Source of the DNA: Hydractinia symbiolongicarpus
Lineage: Eukaryota > Cnidaria > Hydrozoa > Anthoathecata > Hydractiniidae
Direction of reading: 5' to 3'
DNA length: 64,000 bases
NCBI RefSeq assembly: GCF_029227915.1
Contig: NC_079883.1
Location: 30,258,001 to 30,322,000 of the forward strand
The position numbers were made by a program, and so were the translations under genes. Below are positions 1 through 11,760 of the stretch, one piece after another (the stretch's first letter is position 1; each line of letters starts with the position of its first letter). The notes under the pieces are model-generated. The model made no database searches. It was not told the DNA's origin and saw only the letters and a list, made by a program, of their open reading frames with translations.

Positions 1-190
1 ATTCTTCCTAATTCGACATGATTGCTGGAATTCAGCGAGTACACTAGGCTCTGTGGTAGCACTTTTTTAAAAAATTAAGATAAAAAAGTAATTTTTTACT
101 ATAGGACCAATCCCAGCCGTTATCGCGCGCTGAAGAAATAGCGACAGTTTCAAAAAGTACATTTTATTGACTTTCTAACGGTGTTAATCC

Positions 191-563
191 GTTTGAGTTA
201 CAACGGTTGCGTCACATATTCGTCCCCACATGTAGTTAGCGATAGGATTCGGATATTACTAGGCTGCATCGCTTTTAACAGTGAAACGTTTGACTGTGGG
301 ACTTAATTGAACTGATTTTGTACTTTGACCTTATAAATGTGATAAATGAGCCAGTTTGACTACAAGATGTAACATTCTTCTTAATTTGACTTGATTGCTG
401 GAACTCAGCGATTGCACTGGGCGCTGTGTTAGAGTTTTATTTAAAAATTAAGTTAAATAAGTCATTTTTTACTGTGGGATCAATCCCAGCCATTAGTTCG
501 CGCTGAAGAAATAGAGAAAGTTTCAAGAACTACATTTCATTGACTTACTAACGGTGTCAGTCC
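191..563. repeat. Representative full-length satellite monomer (373 bp)
   Basis: This unit runs from one GTTTGAG to just before the next. In order it holds GTTTGAGTTACAACGGTTGC, CACATATTCG, an ACATGTA..TTAGCGATA segment, GCATCGCTTTTAACAGTG, GACTGTGGGACTTAATTG, the GATAAATGAGCCAGTTTGAC segment, AACATTCTTCTTAATTTGAC, ATTGCTGGAACTCAGCGATT, GGGCGCTGTG, an A/T-rich tract, ACTGTGGGA, TTCGCGCTGAAGAAATAG and TACATTTCATTGAC. I counted 140 G+C and about 13 CpG in 373 bases, so CpG is not depleted. It can be divided into two related halves, 191-353 and 354-563. No coding or RNA function is evident. Confidence 0.9.
475..488. other. TGGGA-N4-TCCCA dyad (example)
   Basis: TGGGA at 475-479 and TCCCA at 484-488 form a perfect 5-bp inverted repeat around TCAA. 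The same arms occur in many monomers with other loops: ATAA at 14930, CTAT at 34668, CCAC at 39992. In the other large subtype the right arm is TCCTA or TCCTG and the dyad is imperfect. Confidence 0.55.
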
Positions 564-922
564 GTTTGAGTTACAATGGTTGCGTCACATATTTGTACCA
601 ACATGTATTTAGCGATAGTATTCTGATATTACTAGGTTGCATCGCCTTTAACAGTGAACCGATTGACTGTGGGACTTAATTGAACTAACTTTGGAGTGTG
701 ATCTGATAAATGTTATAAATGAGCCAGTTTGTCTACAAGAAATATCATTCTTCTTAATTTGACTTGATTGCTGGAACTCATCGATTGCACAGGGCGCTGT
801 GGTAGAGTTTTATTTAAAACTTAAGTTAAATAAGTCATTCTTTACTGTGGGACCAATCCCAGCCATTAGTTCGCGCTGAAGAAATAGAGACAGTTTCAAA
901 AACTACTTTTCGTTGACTTTCT

Positions 923-952
923 AACGGTGTCAATCCGTTTGAGTTACAACGG
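923..952. other. Alternating AACGG / CCGTT / AACGG cluster (example)
   Basis: Within 30 bp this monomer has AACGG at 923, CCGTT at 935 and AACGG at 948, spacers of 7 and 8 bp, so each neighbouring pair is a 5-bp inverted repeat. The middle and right pentamers lie in the best-conserved part of the monomer and recur in most copies; the left one varies (GGCGG, AATGG, AACTG). TAACGG and CAACGG both fit the Myb-type core YAACNG (known consensus). Binding by any protein is only a possibility. Confidence 0.5.
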
Positions 953-1169
953 TTGCGTCACATATTCGTACCAACATGTATTTAGCGATAGTATTCTGGT
1001 ATTACTAGGTTCCATCGCTTTTAACAGTGAAACGATTGAGTGTGGGACTTAATTGAACTAACTTTGGACTGTGACCTGATAAATGTTATAAATGGGCCAG
1101 TTTGACTACGAGAAATAACATTTTTCTTAAATTGACATGATTGCTGAAACTCAGCGATTACACTGGGCG

Positions 1170-2117
1170 CTGTGGTAGCACTTTTTTAAAAAATTAAGAT
1201 AAAAAAGTAATTTTTTACTATGGGACCAATCCCAGCCGTTATCGCGCGCTGAAGAAAAAGCGACAGTTTCAAAAAGTACATTTTATTGACTTTCTAACGG
1301 TGTTAATCCGTTTGAGTTACAACGGTTGCGTCACATATTCGTACCAACATGTATTTAGAGATTTTTTTCCGATGTCACTAAGTTGCATCGCTTTTAACAG
1401 TGAAACGATTGACTGTGGGACTTAATTGAACTGATTCTGGACTGTGACCTTGTAAATACGATAAATGAGCCAATTGGGCTCCAAGAAATACCATTCGTCT
1501 TAATTCGACATGATTGCTGGAATTCAGCGAATACACTAGGCTCTGTGGTAGTGCTTTATTTAAAAACTTAGATAAATAAGTCTTTTTTTCTGTGGGACTA
1601 ATCCTGGCCGTTAGCACGCGCTGAAGAAATAGAGACATTCTCAAAATCTACACTTCATCGAATTCTTGGCGGTATCAATCCGTTTGAGTTACAATGGTTT
1701 CGTCACATGTTCGTACCAACATGTACTTAGCGATAGTATTCTGATAATACTCGGTTCAGTGAAACGATTGACTGTGAGACTTAATTGAACTAACTTTGGA
1801 CTGTGACCTGATAAATGTTATAAATGGCCAGTTTGACTACAAGAAATGACATTCTTCTTAAATTGACATGATTGCTGGAACTCAACGATTACACTGGGCG
1901 CTGTGGTAGCACTTTTTTAAAAAATTAAGATAAAAAATTCATTTTTTACTGTGGGACCAATCCTAGCCGTTATCGCGCGCTGAAGAAATAGCGACAGCTT
2001 CAAAAACTTCATTTCATTCACTTTCTAACGGTTTCAATCCGTTTGAGTTACAACGGTTGCGTCACATATTCGTCCCCACATGTATTTAGCGATAGTATTC
2101 GGATATTATTAGGTTGC
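1170..2117. repeat. Long-range duplicated satellite block, copy A
   Basis: This block of about 2.5 monomers is nearly repeated at about 8958-9906, offset 7788-7789 bp. Shared private variants include CTTTTTTAAAAAATTAAG, TTTTTTACTATGGGACC, the 13-bp-deleted short monomer, ATAAAAAATTCATTTTTTAC and CGACAGCTTCAAAAACTTC. Differences are scattered single bases, such as TTGCTGGAAC versus TTGCTTGAAC. The similarity shows past exchange across several kilobases. Boundaries are approximate. Confidence 0.75.
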
Positions 2118-2989
2118 ATCGCCTTTAACAGTGAAACGATTGACTGTGGGACTTAATTGAACTAACCTTGGAGTGTGACCTGGTAAATGTTATAAATGAG
2201 CCAGTTTGTCTACAAGAAATATCATTCTTCTTAGTTTGACTTGATTGCTGGACCTCAGCGATTGCACTGGGCGCTGTGGTGGAGTTTTATTTAAAAATTA
2301 AGTTAAATAAGTCATTCTTTACTGTGGGACCAATCCCAGCCATTAGTTCGCGCTGAAGAAATAGAGACAGTTTCAAAATTTACTTTTCGTTGACTTTCTA
2401 ACGGTGTCAATCCGTTTGAGTTACAACGGTTGCGTCACATATTCGCCCCACATGTATTTATAGATAGTATTCGGATATTACTAGGTTGCATCGCTTTTAA
2501 CAGTGAAACGTTTGACTGTGGGACTTAATTGAACTGGTTTTGGACTTTGACCTTGTAAATGGGATAAATGAGCCAGTTCGACTACAAGAAATATCATTCT
2601 TCTTCATTTGACATGATTGCCGGAACTCAGCGATTACACTGGGCGCTGTGTAGCACTTCATATAAAAATTTAAATAAAAAAGTCATTTTTTACTGTGGGA
2701 CCAATCCCAGCCATAAGTTCGAGCTGAAGAAATAGAGACAGTTTCAAAAACTACATTTCATTGACTTTCTAACGGTTTCAATCCGTTTTGAGTTACAACG
2801 GTTGCGTCACATATTCGTCCCCACATTTATTTAGCGATAGTATTCGGATATTATTAGGTTGCATCGCTTTTAACAGTGAAACGTTTGACTGTGGGACTTA
2901 ATTGAACTGATTTTGGACTTTGACTTTATAAATGTGATAAATGCGCTAGTTTGACTACAAAAAGTAACATTCTTCTTAATTTGACTTAA

Positions 2990-5900
2990 TTGCTGGAACT
3001 CAGCGATTGCACTGGGCACTGTGGTAGCGTTTTATTTAAAAATTAAGTTTAATAAGTCATTTTTTACTGTGAGATCATTCCTAGTCGTTAGATTGCGCTG
3101 AAGAAATAGAGACAGTTTCAAAAACTACATTTCATTGACTTTCTAACGGTGTTAATCCGTTTGAGTTACAACGGTTGCGTCACATATTCGTACCAACATG
3201 TATTTAGTGATTTTTTTCCGATGTCACTAAGTTGCATCGCTTTTAACAGTGAAACGATTAACTGTGGGACTTAATTGAATTGATTCTGGACTGTGACCTT
3301 AAAAATGTGATAAATGAGCCAGTTTGACTACAAGAAGTAACATTCTTCTTAATTTGACTGGATTTCTGGAACTCAGCGATTGCACTGGGCACTGTGGTAG
3401 CGTTTTATTTAAAAATTTAGTAAAATAAGTCATTTTTTACTGTGGGACCAATCCCAGCCGTTAGTTCGCACTGAAGAAATAGAGACAGTTTCGAAAACTA
3501 CATTTCATTGATTTTCTAACGGTGTTAATCCGTTTGAGTTACAACGGTTGCGTCACATATTCGTACCAACATGTATTTAGTGATTTCTTTCCGATGTGAC
3601 TAAGTTGCATCGCTTTTAACAGTGAAACGATTGACTGTGGGACTTAATTGAACTGATTCCTGACTGTGACATTGTAAATGCGATAAATGAGCCACTTGGA
3701 CTCCAAGGAATACCATTCTTCTTAATTCGACATGATTGCTGGAATTCAGCGAGTACACTAGGCTCTCTGGTAGTGCTTTATTTAAAAATGTAGATAAATA
3801 AGTCTTTTTTTACTGTGGGACTAATCCTGGCCGTTAGTACGCGCTGAAGAAATAGAGAGATTCTCAAAAACAACACTTCATCGACTTCTTGGCGGTATCA
3901 ATCCGTGTGAGTTACAACGGTTGCGTCACATATTCGTACCAACATGTATTTAGCGATAGTATTCTGTGATACTAGGTTGCATCGCCTTTAACAGTGAAAC
4001 GATTGACTGTGGGACTTATTTGAACTAACTCTTGAGTGTGACCTGGTAAATGTTATAAATGAGCCAGTTTGTCTACAAGAAATATCATTCTTCTTAGTTT
4101 GACTTGATTGCTGGAACTCAGCGATTGCACTGGGCGCTGTGGTAGAGTTTTATTTAAAAATTAAGTTAAATAAGTCATTCTTTACTGTGGGACCAATCCC
4201 AGCCATTAGTTTGCGCTGAAGAAATAGAGACAGTTTCAAAAATTACTTTTCGTTGACTTTCTAACGGTGTCAATCCGTTTGAGTTACAACGGTTGCGTCA
4301 CATATTCGCCCCACATGTATTTAGTGATTTTTTTCCGATGTCACTAAGTTGCATCGCTTTTAACAGTGAAACGATTAACTGTGGGACTTAATTGAATTGA
4401 TTCTGGACTGTGACCTTAAAAATGTGATAAATGAGCCAGTTTGACTACAAGAAGTAACATTCTTCTTAATTTGACTGGATTGCTGGAACTCAGCGATTGC
4501 ACTGGGCACTGTGGTAGCGTTTTATTTAAAAATTAAGTTTAATAAGTCATTTTTTACTGTGGGATCATTCCTAGTCGTTAGTTTGCGCTGAAGAAATAGA
4601 GACAGTTTCAAAAACTACATTTCATTGACTTTCTAACGGTGTTAATCCGTTTGAGTTACAACGGTTGCGTCACATATTCGTACCAACATGTATTTAGTGA
4701 TTTTTTTCCGATGTCACTAAGTTGCATCGCTTTTAACAGTGAAACGATTAACTGTGGGACTTAATTAAATTGATTCTGGACTGTGACCTTAAAAATGTGA
4801 TAAATGAGCCAGTTTGACTACAAGAAGTAACATTCTTCTTAATTTGACTGGATTGCTGGAACTCAGCGATTGCACTGGGCACTGTGGTAGCGTTTTATTT
4901 AAAAATTTAGTTAAATAAGTCATCTTTTACTGTAGGACCAATCCCAGCCGTTAGTTCGCACTGAAGAAATAGAGACAGTTTCGAAAACTACATTTCATTG
5001 ATTTTCTAACGGTGTTAATCCGTTTGAGTTACAACGGTTGCGTCACATATTCGTACCAACATGTATTTAGTGATTTCTTTCCGATGTGACTAAGTTGCAT
5101 CGCTTTTAACAGTGAAACGATTGACTGTGGGACTTAATTGAACTGATTCCTGACTGTGACATTGTAAATGCGATAAATGAGCCACTTGGACTCCAAGGAA
5201 TACCATTCTTCTTAATTCGACATGATTGCTGGAATTCAGCGAGTACACTAGGCTCTGTGGTAGTGCTTTATTTAAAAATGTAGATAAATAAGTCTTTTTT
5301 TACTGTGGGACTAATCCTGGCCGTTAGTACGCGCTGAAGAAATAGAGAGATTCTCAAAAACAACACTTCATCGACTTCTTGGCGGTATCAATCCGTGTGA
5401 GTTACAACGGTTGCGTCACATATTCGTACCAACATGTATTTAGCGATAGTATTCTGTGATACTAGGTTGCATCGCCTTTAACAGTGAAACGATTGACTGT
5501 GGGACTTATTTGAACTAACTCTTGAGTGTGACCTGGTAAATGTTATAAATGAGCCAGTTTGTCTACAAGAAATATCATTCTTCTTAGTTTGACTTGATTG
5601 CTGGAACTCAGCGATTGCACTGGGCGCTGTGGTAGAGTTTTATTTAAAAATTAAGTTAAATAAGTCATTCTTTACTGTGGGACCAATCCCAGCCATTAGT
5701 TTGCGCTGAAGAAATAGAGACAGTTTCAAAAATTACTTTTCGTTGACTTTCTAACGGTGTCAATCCGTTTGAGTTACAACGGTTGCGTCACATATTCGCC
5801 CCACATGTATTTAGTGATTTTTTTCCGATGTCACTAAGTTGCATCGCTTTTAACAGTGAAACGATTAACTGTGGGACTTAATTGAATTGATTCTGGACTG

Positions 5901-6930
5901 TGACCTTAAAAATGTGATAAATGAGCCAGTTTGACTACAAGAAGTAACATTCTTCTTAATTTGACTGGATTGCTGGAACTCAGCGATTGCACTGGGTACT
6001 GTGGTAGCGTTTTATTTAAAAATTTAGTAAAATAAGTCATTTTTTACTGTGGGACCAATCCCAGGCGTTAGTTCGCACTGAAGAAATAGAGACAGTTTCG
6101 AAAACTACATTTCATTGATTTTCTAACGGTGTTAATCCGTTTGAGTTACAACGGTTGCGTCACATATTCGTACCAACATGTATTTAGTGATTTCTTTCCG
6201 ATGTGACTAAGTTGCATCGCTTTTAACAGTGAAACGATTGACTGTGGGACTTAATTGAACTGATTCCTGACTGTGACATTGTAAATGCGATAAATGAGCC
6301 ACTTGGACTCCAAGGAATACCATTCTCCTTAATTCGACATGATTGCTGGAATTCAGCGAGTACACTAGGCTCTGTGGTAGTGCTTTATTTAAAAATGTAG
6401 ATAAATAAGTCTTTTTTTACTGTGGGACTAATCCTGGCCGTTAGTACGCGCTGAAAAAATAGAGAGATTCTCAAAAACTACACTTCATCGACTTCTTGGC
6501 GGTATCAATCCGTGTGAGTTACAACGGTTGCGTCACATATTCGTACCAACATGTATTTAGCGATAGTATTCTGTGATACTAGGTTGCATCGCCTTTAACA
6601 GTGAAACGATTGACTGTGGGACTTAATTGAACTAACTTTGGAGTGTGACCTGGTAAATGTTATAAATGAGCCAGTTTGTCTACAAGAAATATCATTCTTC
6701 TTAGTTTGACTTGATTGCTGGAACTCAGCGATTGCACTGGGCGCTGTGGTAGAGTTTTATTTAAAAATTAAGTTAAATAAGTCATTCTTTACTGTGGGAC
6801 CAATCCCAGCCATTAGTTCGCGCTGAAGAAATAGAGATAGTTTCAAAAATTACTTTTCGTTGACTTTCTAACGGTGTCAATCCGTTTGAGTTACAACGGT
6901 TGCGTCACATATTCGCACCACATGTATTTA
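2990..6930. repeat. 4-monomer higher-order repeat, 1490-bp period
   Basis: Diagnostic variants recur with a 1490-bp period. TGATTTTTTTCCGATGTCAC occurs at 3208, 4325, 4698 and 5815; AACTGATTCCTGACTG at 3651, 5141 and 6258; CTTGAGTGTGACCTGG at 4031 and 5521. Writing the monomers as X, Y, Z and X', the order is X-Y-Z-X', X-Y-Z-X', then Y-Z. The last unit is thus one monomer short (1117 bp between the second and third Y), as expected if X and X', which are almost alike, recombined. Units read close to identical by eye, so the block is relatively young. Confidence 0.88.
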
Positions 6931-9900
6931 TAGATAGTATTCGGATATTACTAGGTTCCATCGCTTTTAACAGTGAAACGTTTGACTTTGGGACTTAATT
7001 GAACTGATTTTGGACTTTGACCTTGTAAATGTGATAAATGAGCCAGTTTGACTACAAGAAGTAATATTTTTCTTAATTTAACTTGATTTCTGGAACTAAG
7101 CGATTGCACTGGGCGCTGTGGTAGAGTTTTATTTAAAAGTTAAGTTAAATAAGTCATTCTTTACTGTGGGACCAATCCCAGACATTAGTTCGCGCTGAAG
7201 AAATAGAGACAGTTTCAAAAACTACTTTTCGTTGACTTTCTAACGGTGTCAATCCGTTTGAGTTAAAACGGTCGCGTCACATATTTGCCCCACATGTATT
7301 TAGCGATAGTATTCGGATATTACTAGGTTCCATCGCTTTTAACAGTGAAACGTTTGACTGTGGGACTTAATTGAACTGATTTTGGACTTTGACCTTGTAA
7401 ATGTGATAATTGAGCCAGTTTGACTACAAGAAGTAACATTCTTCTTAATTTGACTTGATTTCAGGAACTAAGCGATTGCACTGGGCACTGTGGTAGCGTT
7501 TTATTTAAAAATTAAGTTAAATAAGTCATTTTTCACTGTGGGAGCAATCCCAGCCGTTAGTTCGCGCTGCATAAACAGAGACAGTTTTAAAAACTACATT
7601 ACATTGACTTTCTAACGGTGTTAATCCGTTTGAGTTACAACGGTTGCGTCACATATTCGTACCAACATGTATTTAGTGATTTTTTTCCGATGTGACTAAG
7701 TTGCATCGCTTTTAACAGTGAAACGATTGACTGTGGGACTTAATTGAACTGATTCTTGACTATGAACTTGTAAATGTGATAAATGAGCCAATTTGGCTCC
7801 AAGGAATTACAATCTTCTTAATTCGACATGATTGCTGGAATTCAGCAAGTACACTAGGCTCTGTGGTAGTGCTTTATTTAAAAACTTAGATAAATAAGTC
7901 TTTTTTTCTGTGGGACTAATCCTGGCCGTTAGCACGCGCTGAAGAAATAGAGACATTCTCAAAATCTACACTTCATCGACTTCTTGGCGGTATCAATCCG
8001 TTTGAGTTACAATGGTTTCGTCACATGTTCGTACCAACATGTATGTAGCGATAGTATTTTGATATTACTCGGTTCAGTGAAACGATTGACTGTGGGACTT
8101 AATTGAACTAACTTTGGACTGTGACCTGATAAATGTTATAAATGGGCCAGTTTGACTACAAGAAATAACATTCTTCTTAAATTGACATGATTGCTGGAAC
8201 TCAACGATTACACTGGTAGCACTTTTTTAAAAAATTAAGATAAAAAAGTCATTTTTTACTGCGGGACCAATCCTAACCGTTATCGCGCGCTGAAGAAATA
8301 GCGACAGTTTCAAAAACTACATTTCATTGACTTTCTAATGGTATCAATCCGTTTGAGTTGCAACGGTTGCGTCACATATTCGTACCAACATGTATCTAGT
8401 GATATTTTTTTCGATGTGACTAAGTTGCATCGCTTTTAACAGTGAAACGATTGACTGTGGGACTTAATTGAACTGATTCTTGACTGTGACCTTGTAAATG
8501 CGATAAATGAGCCAATTGGGCTCCCAGAAATAACATTCTTCTTAAATTGACATGATTGCTGGAACTCAGCGATTACACTGGGCGCTGTGGTAGCACTTTA
8601 ATAAAAAATTAAGATAAAAAAGTCATTTTTTACTGTGGGACCAATCCTAGCCGTTATTGCGCGCTGAAGAAATAGCGACAGTTTCAAAAACTACATTTCA
8701 TTGACTTTCTAATGGTATCAATCCGTTTGAGTTACAACGGTTGCGCCACATATTCGTCCCAACATGTAGGTAGCGATAGGATTCGGATATTACTAGGCTG
8801 CATCGCTTTTAACAGTGAAACGTTTGACTGTGGGACTTAATTGAACTGATTTCGTACTTTGACCTTATAAATGTGATAAATGAGCCAGTTTGACTACAAG
8901 ATGTAACATTCTTCTTAATTTGACTTGATTGCTGGAACTCAGCGATTGCACTGGGCGCTGTGGTAACACTTTTTTAAAAAATTAAGATAAAAAAGTAATT
9001 TTTTACTATGGGACCAATCCCAGCCGTTATCGCGCGCTGAAGAAATAGCGACAGTTTCAAAAAGTACATTTTATTGACTTTCTAACGGTGTTAATCCGTT
9101 TGAGTTACAACGGTTGCGTCACATATTCGTACCAACATGTATTTAGTGATTTTTTTCCGATGTCACTAAGTTGCATCGCTTTTAACAGTGAAACGATTGA
9201 CTGTGGGACTTAATTGAACTGATTCTGGACTGTGACCTTGAAAATACAATAAATGAGCCAATTGGGCTCCAAGAAATACCATTCGTCTTAATTCGACATG
9301 ATTGCTGGAATTCAGCGAGTACACTAGGCTCTGTGGTAGTGCTTTATTTAAAAACTTAGATAAATAAGTCTTTTTTTCTGTGGGACTAATCCTGGCCGTT
9401 AGCACGCGCTGAAGAAATAGAGACATTCTCAAAATCTACACTTCATCGAATTCTTGGCGGTATCAATCCGTTTGAGTTACAATGGTTTCGTCACATGTTC
9501 GTAGCAACATGTATTTAGCGATAGTATTCTGATAATACTCGGTTCAGTGAAACGATTGACTGTGAGACTTAATTGAACTAACTTTGGACTGTGACCTGAT
9601 AAATGTTATAAATGGGCCAGTTTGACTACAAGAAATAACATTCTTCTTAAATTGACATGATTGCTTGAACTCAACGATTACACTGGCCGCTGTGGTAGCA
9701 CTTTTTTAAAAAATTAAGATAAAAAATTCATTTTTTACTGTGGGACCAATCCTAGCCGTTATCGCGCGCTGAAGAAATAGCGACAGCTTCAAAAACTTCA
9801 TTTCATTGACTTTCTAACGGTTTCAATCCGTTTGAGTTACAACGGTTGCGTCACATATTCGTCCCCACATGTATTTAGCGATAGTATTCGGATATTATTA

Positions 9901-11760
9901 GGTTGCATCGCTTTTAACAGTGAAACGATTGACTGTGGGACTTAATTGAACTGATTCTGGACTGTGACCTTGTAAATGCGATAAATGAGCCAATTGGGCT
10001 CCAAGAAATACCATTCTTCTTAATTCGACATGATTGCTGGAATTCAGCGAGTACACTAGGCTCTGTGGTAGTGCTTTATTTAAAAACTTAGATAAATAAG
10101 CCTTTTTTTCTGTGGGACTAATCCTGGCCGTTAGCACGCGCTGAAGAAATAGAGACATTCTCAAAATCTACACTTCATCGACTTCTTGGCGGTATCAATC
10201 CGTTTGAGTTACAATGGTTTCGTCACATGTTCGTACCAACATGTATGTAGCGATAGTATTCTGATATTACTCAGTTCAGTGAAACGATTGACTGTGGGAC
10301 TTAATTGAACTAACTTTGGACTGTGACCTGATAAATGTTATAAATGGGCCAGTTTGACTACAAGAAATAACATTCTTCTTAAATTGACATGATTGCTGGA
10401 ACACAACGATTACACTGGGCGCTGTGGTAGCACTTTTTTGAAAAATTAAGATAAAAAAGTCATTTTTTACTGCGGGACCAATCCTAGCCGTTATCGCGCG
10501 CTGAAGAAATAGCGACCGTTTCAAAAACTACATTTCATTGACTTTCTAATGGCATCATTCCGTTTGAGTTACAACGGTTGCGTCACATATTCGTACCAAC
10601 ATGTATTTAGTGATATTTTTCCGATGTGACTAAGTTGCATCGCTTTTAACAGTGAAACGATTGACTGTGGGACTTAATTGAACTGATTCTTGACTGTGAC
10701 CTTGTAAATGCGATAAATGAGCCAATTGGGCTCCAAGGAATACCATTCTTCCTAATTTGACATCATTCCTGGAACTCAGCGATTACACTGGGCGCTGTTG
10801 TAGCACTTCATTTAAATATTTAAATAAAAAAGTCATTTTTTACTGTGGGACCAATCCCAGCCATAAGTTCGCGCTGAAGAAATAGAGAGACTTTCAAAAA
10901 CTACATTTCATTGACTCTCTAACGGTTTCAATCCGTTTGACTTACAACGGTTGCGTCACATATTCCTCCCCACATGTATTTAGCAATAGTATTCGGATAT
11001 TATTAGGTTGCATCGCTTTTAACAGTGAAACGATTGACTGTGGGACTTAATTGAACTAACTTTGGACTGTGACCTGATAAATGTTATAAATGGGCCAGTT
11101 TGACTACAAGAAATAACATTCTTCTTAAATTGACATGATTGCTGGAATTCAGCGAGTACACTAGGCTCTGTGGTAGTGCTTTATTTAAAAATTTAAATAA
11201 AAAAGTCTTTTTTTCTGTGGGACAAATCCTGGCCGTTAGCACGCGCTGAAGAAATAGAGACATTCTCAAAATCTATACTTCATCGACTTCTTGGCGGTAT
11301 CAATCCGTTTGAGTTACAATGGTTGCGTCGCATGTTCGTACCAACATGTATTTAGCGATAGTATTCTGATATTACTAGGTTCAGTGAAACGATTGACTGT
11401 GGGACTTAATTGAACTAACTTTGGACTGTGACCTGATAAATGTTATAAATTGGCCAGTTTGACTACAAGAAATAACATTCTTCTAAAATTGACTTGATTG
11501 CTGGAACTCAACGATTACACTGGCGCTGTGGTAGCACTTTTTTAAAAATTTAAATAAAAAAGTCATTTTTTACTGTGGGCCAATCCCAGCCATAAGTTCG
11601 CGCTGAAGAAATAGAGACAGTTTCAAAAACTACATTTCATTGAATTTCTAACTGTGTCAATCCGTTTGAGTTACAACGGTCGCGTCACATATTCGTACCA
11701 ACATGTATTTAGCGAATTTTTTCCGATATTACTAAGTTGTATCGCTTTTAGCAGTGAAAC
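6931..11760. repeat. Irregular satellite zone with short monomers
   Basis: About thirteen monomers of mixed subtypes, four of them short versions lacking GCATCGCTTTTAA (junctions near 8071, 9541, 10276 and 11378). Roughly 7790-8520 is repeated at about 10000-10735 with an offset of 2.20-2.21 kb. The offset changes by 9 bp where the left copy has lost GCGCTGTGG between TGG direct repeats (about 8216). No non-satellite sequence is present. Confidence 0.8.
8958..9906. repeat. Long-range duplicated satellite block, copy B
   Basis: Partner of the block at about 1170-2117. It carries the same set of private variants in the same order, including the short monomer whose GGTTCAGTG junction lies at 9541. 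The match stops near 9906, where this copy reads TTGCATCGCTTTTAAC and the other reads TTGCATCGCCTTTAAC and then follows a different subtype. That switch marks an exchange boundary. Confidence 0.75.

Larger units (their letters stand above)
1..2990. repeat. Irregular satellite monomers, left part of the window
   Basis: About eight mixed-subtype monomers without a clean local HOR period. The monomer crossing 1753 is a short 358-bp version that lacks GCATCGCTTTTAA between GGTT and CAGTG. The edge sequence (1 to about 400) is closely matched near 8535-8930, including the rare variants AGGCTGCATCG and TACAAGATGTAAC, at an offset of about 8534 bp. The following matched block has an offset of 7788 bp. 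The two-monomer difference indicates gain or loss of about 746 bp in one of the two places. Confidence 0.8.

Noticed and set aside
218-232. Possible CENP-B box (TTCG....A..CGGG)
   Set aside because: TTCGTACCA in many monomers fits only the left part; the following bases are ACATG and not the CGGG half. I saw no full match on either strand.
499-515. CGCTGAAGAAATAG resembles the hammerhead ribozyme core box CUGANGA, known in some satellite DNAs; CTGATGA appears near 34323
   Set aside because: No stem II hairpin followed by GAAA comes after the box, and I see no matching stem I/III strands around a cleavage triplet. A descriptor search for hammerhead motifs over both strands would settle it.
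1378-1644. Recurring 88-residue minus-strand open frame (also at 9166, 9898, 47693, 48811, with shorter or altered versions elsewhere)
   Set aside because: Each lies inside the satellite, is shorter than one monomer, and exists only in subtypes that happen to lack stops. Most other monomers break the frame with indels or stops, and no family domain, promoter or splice context is visible. The similarity among copies is that of the repeat DNA itself.
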